64,000 nucleotides of DNA, taken from positions 15,016,178-15,080,177 of the forward strand of contig NC_092579.1 of NCBI RefSeq assembly GCF_037975245.1, read 5' to 3'. How positions within the stretch are numbered: the stretch's first letter is position 1; each line of letters begins with the position of its first letter. This stretch comes from Apostichopus japonicus. Taxonomy: Eukaryota > Echinodermata > Holothuroidea > Aspidochirotida > Stichopodidae. Under the pieces are notes generated by a model. The model worked only from the letters and a program-made list of their open reading frames with translations. It had not been told where the DNA came from and did not search any database. Below are positions 55,689 to 64,000 of the stretch, one piece after another. The position numbers and the translations under genes were made by a program.

Positions 55689-55818
55689 TCCGACGCGGAT
55701 TAAAATAATCCAAATTTCTAAAACTTCTGCTCAATTCAGCAGAAATCAGTAAGTCCCTTTTCTTTACAACCATGCCGACAATCTTCTCTATAAAATAGTT
55801 TCAATTCTGTCTACTCCT

Positions 55819-55913
55819 TGTCACTTTTGGTGATCATGCACTGAAGAAGAGCTAGTTTTGCTCGAAAGCTCTGCAAAATCCAAACATTGGCTGTTTTACT
55901 TCCAATCATTTAC

Positions 55914-55974
<61 letters not shown>

Positions 55975-56005
55975 TCACTTTCGGTGATCATGCACTGAAG
56001 AAGAG

Positions 56006-56047
<42 letters not shown>

Positions 56048-56144
56048 TCACTTTCGGTGATCATGCACTGAAGAAGAGCTAGTTTTGCTCGAAAGCTCTG
56101 CAAAAACCAAACATTGGCTGTTTTACTTCCAATCACTTACCTAA
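55819..56144 (+). repeat. Three copies of a PLE-like tail motif alternating with (TA)n
   Basis: A block starting near GGTCACTT and containing GATCATGCACTGAAGAAGAG occurs at 55819-55917, 55973-56007 (truncated) and 56046-56144. Copies 1 and 3 share the whole stretch through TGGCTGTTTTACTTCCAATCA with few differences. (TA)n tracts fill 55917-55972 and 56007-56045, the second one replacing the right half of copy 2. I take this to be the terminal repeat of a Penelope-like element in partial tandem. The family assignment rests on position and recollection of similar tails, so it is moderate. Confidence 0.7.
55841..55867 (+). ncRNA. Possible hammerhead-like ribozyme core
   Basis: CTGAAGA (55841-55847) fits the CUGANGA box. 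It is followed by GAGC/GCTC able to form a short helix, then GAAA (55864-55867). The same arrangement recurs at 56068-56094. Penelope-like elements are known to carry minimal hammerhead ribozymes in their terminal repeats. I could not find a convincing cleavage-site box or helices I and III, there is an unpaired A before the helix, and AGAGCT/AGCTCT can form a competing stem. It may be a decayed ribozyme or a coincidence. Confidence 0.25.
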
Positions 56145-56152
56145 TTCAATTA

Positions 56153-56448
56153 TTGTATCTCACTCGAGATCCAGCCTTTCTCTAAATGCAGCATAGTTGT
56201 TTAACAGTTTTTCTGTTATTCCTATATATATATATAAAGTTGGTTGGTTGGCGTCTATCTTGGCGCAGAGTGCTCTATGTCCTGTGGACAGAGTGAAATA
56301 TATGTTGAGACTTAAGTGGAACACTAGTAGTTCAGAGTTTCACGCGTTGAGCAATCTTCAGACAACTCTGAGTTGTCTGAAGATCGCTCAACGCGTGAAC
56401 CAACTTGTATCTCACTCGAGATCCAGCCTTTCTCTAAATGCAGCATAG
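56153..56448. repeat. 44-bp direct repeats enclosing a near-perfect 30-bp-arm palindrome
   Basis: TTGTATCTCACTCGAGATCC and what follows through GCAGCATAG occur identically at 56153-56196 and 56405-56448. Between them, 56339-56368 and 56370-56399 form an inverted repeat with one mismatch in 30 and a single-base centre at 56369, starting TTCACGCGTTGAGC. A strong cruciform or hairpin is possible. I do not recognise the family; a fold-back element or part of the adjacent PLE-associated repeat is possible. Confidence 0.8.
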
Positions 56449-57933
56449 CTGTGTAGTGAAGTGAAATTTTGTTTTGTGCACCTGTTGAGTATTTATATGT
56501 GTTATGTAATAGTCAGTTTGTAGCGTCGGTTGTTCATAGCGTTTGCACGTGTTTCTTTAGTTTTGTATGCCCTGTCATGATGGCCAGCAGCGTCTCTGCA
56601 GCGCTCCGGGCTTCGCCTGGTAAACCCCTTAGTATTCCATAATTTTATTGCTCTATCATATTTATATACTACTATATACTACCATATCTGTACTGTCTGG
56701 AGTCAGTGAGGAGATGTCCTACTTCTTAGAGACAGGATGCCTCAGGTTTTTATGGTTATCGGCCTCAGGCTCGAAGCCACTGGTTTTCCAAGATGGCGGA
56801 TCCACTAATGCATACAGCGAGCTGGCGAGAGATGGAGTCTCGAATGTCCGCGTTCTCGATGTCCGTGAGAGTAGAGAGTTATTCTTTTTCCGCGAGCAAG
56901 CAGACCTCAGTTTAGTAAGAGATTAAGTTATAAATAATATTTTCATAAACTGCTGTACATACCCCTTATTGTTAATTAAATTGAATTGTAGTTTTTTAAG
57001 TGTTTGGCTAGGTTGTACTTTACTGTACAAAGTACACATGTTAGGTTGTATTTTTGGACCTTGGTCCTACGGGTTCGTAGCATATTGTTTATCGTGAAGC
57101 ACGTGAGTGCTAGTATTGCGTACTTTTATACTGTAGTGTTACAGTACCGGCTAGGTTGCGTTTTAGTTTACAGAAAGTTATTGACAGTTAAGTGTATTGC
57201 ATTGTACTGATTATTGACAGTTGATTATTGTACCTGTATTTTAGTATTGTACTGCTCGTGGTGTAAAGAGCGTATTCGTATTTTGTATTCTGAACATTAA
57301 TTACTGTTGTTTAAAGTTATTGTCCCAGAGATTGTCCTTTAATCTTAGCCATACTGGACAGCTATAGAGTGACAAGACTCTTGAGAGTTTGTGGGTTCAG
57401 GAGGTGAAAATTCCTGCTGTCTAGGAACAGTATGGTGAATTCCTATAATGGGTTGCAGCTGGCATGTGTTGCCCTGACCATTATGAAGGTGCTTAAAGTC
57501 CTTGCCTGTTGGCAAACGTATTGTATTATTCAAAGTGCAGATTATTTCATTATGTTCATTGTACATTATTCATTATACACCTCGTACAGTTTTGTAAGAG
57601 CTATTCCACTTTTACGTTGTTTAATTATTCTTCTGTGTATTCAAGTTGTATGAATATTACGTAGTTTTGAGTATAGGTTTTCCCCAAGATAGGATAGTTT
57701 ATTAAGCCATTTAATACATTGTCATGTATCATGATTTATTCATATGTATATTATCATTTTGTAAGAGTTATTTTGTAGAGATTGTAATACATCTTCAGCC
57801 GTTGTTTCAACGCAAGCACACTCTTGCAACCTCATTTTTAACTTATGAGTTCAAAGCGAAGGACCCTAAATTCGGTAATTTCCCCCGCCATCCGCGGTTC
57901 GCTTCAGTTGTTTAACAGTTTTTCCATTATTCC

Positions 57934-57945
<12 letters not shown>
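56196..57945. other. 1.7-kb segment bounded by 39-bp direct repeats, no recognised gene
   Basis: GTTGTTTAACAGTTTTT followed by an ATTCC(TA)n run occurs at 56196-56234 and 57907-57945, with two mismatches. The interior is AT/GT-rich. It holds a short GC-rich patch at 56575-56625 (ATGATGGCCAGCAGCGTC, ending in a donor-like CTG|GTAAAC) and another at 56790-56925 with an ATG in good context (CCAAGATGG) and a donor-like GTAAGA at its end. These could be exon-like, but I recognise no protein. The segment could be a transposon with both ends bounded by repeat tails, or unrelated unique DNA. Confidence 0.4.
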
Positions 57946-57985
<40 letters not shown>

Positions 57986-58074
57986 GTATATATATAATAT
58001 ACAAATTATGTATATTATTTGTATTTTATGTATTTTATATTTATGTGTATATATATATATATATATACATATAT
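57934..58074. repeat. (TA)n microsatellites
   Basis: Nearly pure TA/TG-interrupted dinucleotide tracts run through about 57934-58002 and 58048-58074, separated by AT-rich sequence. The first directly follows the repeat tail ending TTCCTATATA. Confidence 0.9.
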
Positions 58075-58267
58075 TTGCCCTTGTTTATTTCCATTTCATT
58101 TAACAAAGTCTTTTCAAAGTATCTCTTTTGAATTCCGGCTTCGCAATAGAGATCTCTATAGAGTAAGGCATTATTTGTCACAAACAGAATTAGCATTGTT
58201 CGTATGGTATAGGTAATAACTGTATCTCGTTTTGTTTACTTAGTATACTAAGATCTAAATTTACTGT

Positions 58268-58640
<373 letters not shown>

Positions 58641-59016
58641 CCTACACAAAACTTCATTTCTTGCTCATTTATTTAGTGCAAGCTGTCAGTGAGCACATTA
58701 GTTCATTCCTCTTGACACAATATTTCCTTCATGGGGTTAGTGAGTAGCGGTGTACCTAAAATTGTTTGTGTGTGGTAGGGGGAGGGAGGTAGGGTAAGTT
58801 TAAAAATATTTTACTCATGTCATTTACATGTCTTTACACAGTACAGTTCTCATACAGGCGCCCTCTGTTTAAACGCTGGACATCCTCATTTTATTCTTGT
58901 GGAGTTTGGTTTAGTGATCAATAAAAACCTATTGAAACATGTTACATATGGTTACATAAAAGCAAAAATGGTGTATGTAGAATATATGTCATTTTTTTAG
59001 TTGTCAAGGCTAGTAG
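58641..59016. other. Unique AT-rich sequence
   Basis: I see no gene in this stretch. It contains a G-rich stretch TAGGGGGAGGGAGGTAGGG near 58777 (three runs of three or more G plus a GG) and ordinary AT-rich DNA. Confidence 0.5.
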
Positions 59017-59235
59017 TGATGTAGTATGGTCAGTAATCTGACTTATCAGACCACCTTGGTCTTGTGTTTGTATACTTTTATTCTTTTGTCTTCAGTTCCT
59101 AATATGTTCTCGTCCAATGCGGTCAATATATTACGTGCAAATTTACCTATTGGAGTTCTCTCATAATTTGTGTTATACCCATGCTGTAACATCATTAAGA
59201 TATTACCAAGATATTACACTGGCGACGAGGATCGA
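59017..59235 (+). mobile_element. Possible LTR end and tRNA primer-binding site relic
   Basis: ATTACA (ending CA at 59218) is followed by C and then TGGCGACGAGGATCGA (59220-59235). A TGG-initial stretch right after a CA end is the usual layout of an LTR followed by a primer-binding site, and TGGCGACGAGGAT resembles that of invertebrate Gypsy-type elements. A candidate LTR start is TGATGTAGTATGG at 59017, giving about 202 bp. No gag/pol follows, and no second LTR is present in the window. Confidence 0.35.
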
Positions 59236-59373
59236 GGTTACCCATCATTCTCAACTGACTTATTATGTTATAAATCTCCCTACCTTGACGTAATGGGCCA
59301 ACTGTCTGTCCGGTAGCAAATGTCAACCAAATAGAATCAGTGTAACATTTTCTGACAAATAACTTCTCGATCT

Positions 59374-59648
59374 CTCCAAATAGGAAGCCACTAAATACTA
59401 GCCCCTACAGCGGGTCGGACCATTTCGAGTGCCCTCGGAACTCGGTTTCGGGTGCAACTGTGCTCGGCGCTCTCGGTTCCCGAATTACGTTATTGCGTAC
59501 CCGCACTATACACGTGAAATGTACGACATGTGCATCTACGTAGTTATGCAAGACTGTGACGTCAGGTGAGATCATTCTCGCTCGGGTACCTTATACCGAT
59601 GAACCGAACCGCTACGCGTTTTAGTATTTAGTGGCTTCCCTCCAAATA
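59374..59648. mobile_element. MITE with 18-bp perfect TIRs and 9-bp target-site duplication
   Basis: GGAAGCCACTAAATACTA (59383-59400) is exactly inverted at 59622-59639. A second block of similarity at terminal positions 27-41 (12 of 15) extends the inverted repeat to about 41 bp. CTCCAAATA lies directly outside both ends (59374-59382 and 59640-59648). The element is 257 bp, GC-richer than its surroundings, and has no transposase. A 9-bp duplication fits Mutator-like or Merlin-like elements, but the superfamily is not settled. It contains a TGACGTCA site at 59557-59564. Confidence 0.9.
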
Positions 59649-61874
59649 CGTCTCAAGGAAATCGAGAGTCACTATCCAAGGGGAGGAAAAATGCTGTTGA
59701 AACCCGCCCTCTAAAATATATAGTTCATTGTGCAAATTGACTAGACATGAAATCCTACTTTGATTAATGGATACGAAGAGTCTTCCACTTTAACCCACAA
59801 TTCCGGTCATAAACAGTCTTCGAATATGAGAAAAGTTAGATCATCGGAAAGATGACACTTTAACTAGAAAACGTGGTTATGCAAATCATAGTCTGCAATT
59901 GATTTCAAATATTGAGACAAGACATAGGCTATGACACAATATCTTTATAGCAAAATGTTTATTGAAATGTTTAAAATTTACGGAAATGAGTGTATGTAGA
60001 ACTTTCTAACATGCTTCTAATCTTGTAACTTTAGTACACGTACTGACTGACATAGAAAATACAAATAGATCAAATAAAATATGAAAAAGTGATTTGTGTA
60101 TATAGTGAAAGAAATGCTTGTAACATAAGAACAGTGGCGTTTGACCACACCAAACACAATATACGTATTTTGACGTCATAAAGGTGAACAGCGCCGTCAG
60201 CATCAAAAGAGCCAACAACCTCGAAGAAGACAACAACATTTAAGGAGGCAACAACATCGATGGGAGGAGACAACGGCATCACAGGAGACAACATAAAACA
60301 GCAGACAATATGAAAGTCAACAACATAATACATTCCCTTTCGGCGTTCCATATATAACCTGATAACTAGATCGTGATCGAGAGCCACATTTGAGATTGTG
60401 ACTGTAATGAACTTACCATTTAATTAGGGGAACTTTTCAGATTTGAAGTTCACAAGCAGTTACATTAATTTTTTTTTCCATCTAGGTTAGTTGGAGATCA
60501 TCCCAGCTGTCTGCTCAATTTGTTAATGAAACCATCATCGTTGAAGAGCTGTTAAAAACATCTGCCGTAAATGTCATACAAATGACTTGCACTGTTAATG
60601 GGTGACCTTCCAAAGCCGGAATGTATATGACGTCACACTATCGTGGCACTCGAAGAGCTTTCGAATAGTTTTACTGACTGTACATACAATGCGGAGAGAT
60701 GGAAGACGATACGATGGATTAGTACACTTAGTTGCCCACAGCCCTATGGATACCCACAACTCGATCGTGGTTCATGGTGAATTTCGGCAAGGGAGGTTGA
60801 AGACGAGAGGGTGTATCGAGAATTCAAGGAACACTAAAATACAACATTGCTCTTGGAGGAAACTGGTTCAGTCGCCCGAATATTTGCATTCAGCCGGGGA
60901 GGAATGACCGCTGTTACGGGTGTACACCCATCCCCATCCTTTCAGCCCGACAAGAAATCAATGTTATTTAATTTTGAACAAGTTTTTTTTGCACAATCAT
61001 AGACCTAATTTATAGTCTAAATATTCCCCAAAAGAGACACTTTGGCGTCTAAACCCTTCTTATCTCTGGGAAGGACCACCAGACCTCTTCCAGTCGACTC
61101 ATTGTTAGGAGTCTGGGGTACCTCCTTGGCCGTCCTACGAGAAATGAAAATATTAGACGAAACTAGACATATATTACGTGGCTCTAAATTACGTCTATAA
61201 TTAGGTGTACACTAAAGGTTGTACTAACAACTGCTTTTAATTTTTATGTGGGAATGGAAATAGGGGAAAAGGTTTACACCTTACACCCCCCCCCCCTGGA
61301 CCCGAGCATGTACTTTGCCCCTTTATGAAACATAAATGTTATTTAATGAAAGTCACATGATTCGCTTAGCATCGGAAGAATACTGAAAACGAAGCAAGAT
61401 GCAAAAGTTGTTACCGATCATTATCGTTTCATTGAATTTAACGCAATTTACCCACTCAATTTTGGCGAAGTCAGCCATCATACGCATATTGATTGCTTTA
61501 AATGTTCTTGAAAGTAAAGTGACTCGATGTCCTGCAGTGCAGACCAATAATAACAATAGGCACGGTTTGCCAAAGACGTGAAATGCTGAGGTAAAGTTCC
61601 CAAAATGTATCGTTCAGAAATTGCAGAAATAATATTTATGTCACGCTGTTCTGCTTTTCGTGACCGCAAGGAAACCTATCAGTAATCGTTTCTGAGACTT
61701 TCAAATACAGCCATTGATAACTTTATCGTTATACGGCTGTTTCCAAATATAGAAGAGCCCCATCTATAATGTCATGTGTCTTGATTCATGGCAGTAAAAC
61801 ATTCAATGGCATACTTGAATACGGGCTGTGAGATAACATGTGGATAGTGTATCAATTAATATAAACTGCACGGG
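59649..61874. other. Unique AT-rich sequence, no recognised gene
   Basis: The short ORFs here on both strands have no family features I recognise. Contents worth noting are perfect TGACGTCA sites at 60171-60178 and 60628-60635, a degenerate minisatellite at 60213-60330, and a run of 11 C at 61286-61296. Confidence 0.5.
60213..60330. repeat. Degenerate 18-bp minisatellite (CAACAACAT...)
   Basis: About seven units starting CAACAAC or CAAC are spaced 18, 18, 22, 18, 17 and 12 bases apart, each followed by a purine-rich stretch (GAAGA, GGAGG, GGAGGAGA). Confidence 0.55.
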
Positions 61875-62286
61875 TATGGCAAGCCATGTGGGACAAACAC
61901 CGCATAATATATCCGCGTATTAATTCGAATATATACGCGTATTAGTTGTACATGTGTAAAGTTTCGCTTTTTGAAGCGATCTCGCGAACCCGCCAAAACA
62001 TTTATCGTTGGTATATGTAGGCCTACACAGCAAGAGCGGAATTGTTTTTTCGTGTATATTCTAATTAATCCGTGCATATATTGGATTTAATCTCCATATA
62101 TATTCGAACTGATACGTGTAGATATTCGAATTAATACGTAGATATATTCGAATTAATACGCGGATATATTTAAGCCATATGATTGGCTCATAATATATAC
62201 GCGTATATATTCCAATTAATACGCGTATAAATTCCAATTAATACGCGGATATATTATGCAGTGTTTGTCCCATATGGCTTGCCATA
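61875..62286. mobile_element. TA-flanked MITE with 68-bp inverted repeats
   Basis: The arms 61877-61944 and 62217-62284 are inverted copies with four mismatches in 68, starting TGGCAAGCCAT. TA stands directly outside both ends (61875-61876 and 62285-62286), which fits a TA target duplication as in Tc1/mariner-like elements. The element is 408 bp and noncoding. Its interior has repeated motifs of the type ATATTCGAATTAATACG in both orientations, making it strongly self-complementary, plus a small hairpin TCGCTTTTTGAAGCGA. Confidence 0.85.
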
Positions 62287-63640
62287 CACGGGACCTAACA
62301 CCGCACAAATATGACCACACGCTCACCATCCCAATGTAAGCGGCTGCCGGGAACGTACCACAATAGCAAAGGTTGTTTGGGGTTTCCCCCAGTTTATCTC
62401 GATTGACAAATTTGCGAAACAATTTTAAAGTGGGGTTTTAGACAGAATCCCTTTCCCTCTATGAAACCTGCCAAGTATTACTCAAAAAAGATTGTATTTA
62501 ATAATCAAAGCTGAGGCACCCCCTCCCCCTCCCCAATTCCGTTAGGTTAATTAGCATGTTACAAGAGGATTAGCTTCGATTATCGATATATCTTCACTGT
62601 TCATATTAGGTATTATGTCATTCACGGGTTGAGAGAAATGAAAATAAAAATAACATTTCAAGGGGCTCTTCTTCACACTCCCCCCCCCCCCGTGAAAGAG
62701 GCTCTTGTGTAAATGACGTTAACCAAGATCCATTCATGCTCCACAAACCTACTGCTACACCCCCCCCCCCCCTCCAATTTCCGCCCTCCAGAATACGGAC
62801 AATTAAGCGCACCAGTGCAGGTACGTTAACCGAGAATGGAAGGTGTGTGTAATGGATGACGTTGGGATGTCAGTGGGGGATAGAATGGGTAGTCACCTAA
62901 CCGTTTTCACAGAGGGAAATAAGAATAGTGAGAGGCGTGTGGCCGCCGCTTTTATCAGAACCCCACTCCGGGAGAGGGGTTCTGATAATTGAATTCATAA
63001 CCCTTGTCTAGAACAGACCGAAGAAACTGTCTGGCCGTTTCAAAAAATACTGTTCACTATTCCTTACGAAAAAATTATGAAGAGACTTTTAAGTTCTACG
63101 GTTACAGGCTTGTTATTACTGAGAAAGGTGTAAGTCATAAATCATTACACAAATCAAGTTCAATTGGAAATAAACTAACCGAGCTTGCAGGAGTAATTTC
63201 ATTTTGTTATGTAACTTAACCACTATGTAACTCAACGACTATTTAAAGTTACATCCGAGAGACGGTCGTGTAGAGGGGGTGGTGGCGGGGCTTGGATGGC
63301 GGGGGTTGTACAATTATTGTAGTGAGATATAACTTGACTATATCCCACTGAAAAAAAGGCGAAGGTACCTATCTTTCCAGGCTCAGGTAAGTAAACAACC
63401 CCTCATCACCGCTATTTTGGGCGTGCCTGTGTGTCGGGGAGGGGGGTGGGGGAGGTCTGGAGTCAGACCGATATGCAAAATTTACCGCCTTTGTCGGTAT
63501 CATGCTCTCGTTAAAGTCGTTATTGCTGTGACAATTATTGGGGGACCATTCCCCGGTGTCGCCACCCCTTCCCCCTCCGCCTCTGTAGCCGGTGTCTGGA
63601 GTACTATCCCTTTTAATTTTGTTGATCGCTGCAATTAGTT
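62287..63640. other. Unique sequence with poly-C and G-rich tracts, no recognised gene
   Basis: No ORF here has recognisable features. C tracts of 12 and 13 lie at 62680-62691 and 62760-62772, and CCCCTCCCCCTCCCC at about 62519-62534. G-rich stretches lie at about 63275-63308 and 63436-63456. A hairpin is at 62952-62988. Confidence 0.5.
62952..62988. repeat. Perfect 13-bp-stem hairpin
   Basis: TTATCAGAACCCC (62952-62964) and GGGGTTCTGATAA (62976-62988) are perfect inverted repeats around an 11-base loop, inside which CTC and GAG can also pair. There is no T-run after it. The role is unknown. Confidence 0.85.
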
Positions 63641-63647
63641 GTGGCTA

Positions 63648-63708
63648 TGACGTCATAACAGTACAAAACCACAGTGATCATCTTACACCAAACTGTGCAT
63701 TATATATA
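63648..63708 (+). promoter_or_regulatory. Possible promoter: CRE site and TATA-like box
   Basis: A perfect TGACGTCA palindrome (63648-63655, the ATF/CREB consensus) lies about 45 bases before TATATATA (63701-63708). This spacing is normal for a metazoan core promoter. About 240 bases later an ATG at 63949 is open to the end of the window (17 codons), but other ATGs precede it. There is no direct evidence of transcription, and TATATATA is common in this AT-rich DNA. Confidence 0.2.
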
Positions 63709-64000
63709 GCAGAATGATATTCTCCACACCTCTGACGGATCTGGGTCTGTATGCATACGGTACTATGTATTAAATGTACAGTGACGCGTTTCACAATTAA
63801 ATTACTTCCAGTCTCTTATACATTAATGCTGACATGTGTTACAATATTTATATTACACCAGTTGTAACAACTAACCACGCCGGCCAGTGATATACTTATA
63901 GCCTCGAGTGTTCGTCAGTGTCTATCGAGCTCTAGTCCCGGAGAATCCATGCCGCACTACCATTTATGGGGAGTGCATATGCCTTTATGTGTGGTCACAA
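63709..64000. other. Unique sequence to the window end
   Basis: I recognise no gene here. The forward frame from the ATG at 63949 is open at the edge of the window and could be the start of a gene, but the 17 visible codons are not enough to tell. Confidence 0.3.

Larger units (their letters stand above)
53952..55711 (+). mobile_element. Penelope-like retroelement, degenerate, with inverted flanking copy of its 3' end
   Basis: The element abuts the last satellite unit. It comprises an inverted 3'-end fragment (53952-54099), a 5'-truncated RT with Penelope-type motifs, a linker, a hAT-type MITE insertion (55005-55296) and a GIY-YIG endonuclease domain, ending with a stop at 55686-55688. A 14-bp motif GATTAAAATAATCC occurs at 55678-55691 and 55698-55711 (20-base period) at the 3' end. 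Terminal repeats in direct or inverted arrangement are typical of Penelope-like elements. The exact 3' end is not certain, because PLE-like tail sequence follows at 55819-56144. Confidence 0.87.

Noticed and set aside
56648-56926. 92-codon forward ORF
   Set aside because: Its composition is plausible but there is no recognised domain or clear start context, and the alternative frame at 56793 is equally plausible. Not supported as a gene.
60006-60387. Overlapping minus-strand ORFs of 77 and 105 codons
   Set aside because: Part of each is the antisense of the 18-bp minisatellite. There is no motif, and the two frames overlap.
63436-63456. G-quadruplex
   Set aside because: The G runs are suggestive but the loops are irregular (zero-length or a short fourth run), and there is no context to assign a function.

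Overview
The window is animal nuclear DNA, most likely from an aquatic invertebrate. I infer this from a decayed APE-type LINE, a Penelope-like element with a GIY-YIG endonuclease, three kinds of MITE, a tRNA-derived SINE and long (TA)n tracts. Nothing resembles bacterial or phage organisation, and I recognise no intact host gene. The species cannot be fixed from the sequence alone.

Layout. (1) About 1-53951, apart from one insertion, is a satellite built from an 8-bp unit close to TTTCACCA. Common variants are TTTCATCC, TTTCACCC, TTTCATCA and TTTAACTA. The + strand is almost free of G. The units are organised into successive blocks of long higher-order repeats (HORs): 3199 bp x3 (669-10265), about 5.23 kb x2 (11331-21782), about 3.87 kb x2 (21868-29780), about 2.7 kb x3 with a 1.0-kb internal duplication (30000-38650), and about 1577 bp (38651-44450). 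A diverged zone without clear HORs follows. The array continues off the left edge of the window and becomes less homogeneous to the right, as expected near the edge of a satellite. (2) At 49541-52712 a degenerate LINE (endonuclease and reverse transcriptase) sits inside the diverged satellite. (3) At 53952-55711 a broken Penelope-like element abuts the satellite edge. It carries a 148-bp inverted repeat of its own 3' end upstream, and a 292-bp hAT-type MITE with an 8-bp target duplication lies inside it. Copies of a PLE-like tail motif alternating with (TA)n follow. (4) 56150-64000 is mostly unique, AT-rich DNA with a near-perfect 30-bp-arm palindrome, a tRNA-type SINE, a possible LTR/PBS relic, a 257-bp MITE with 9-bp target duplications, a 408-bp TA-flanked MITE with 68-bp inverted repeats, poly-C tracts, and four perfect TGACGTCA sites.

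How the parts relate. There is no operon or pathway here. The biology is satellite amplification (tandem duplication at several scales) followed by layered transposon insertion: LINE into satellite, PLE at the satellite boundary, hAT MITE into PLE. Most long forward ORFs in the first 49 kb are artefacts of the satellite: an 8-bp unit spells the same octapeptide (FTISPFHH) in all three forward frames, so they should not be read as proteins.
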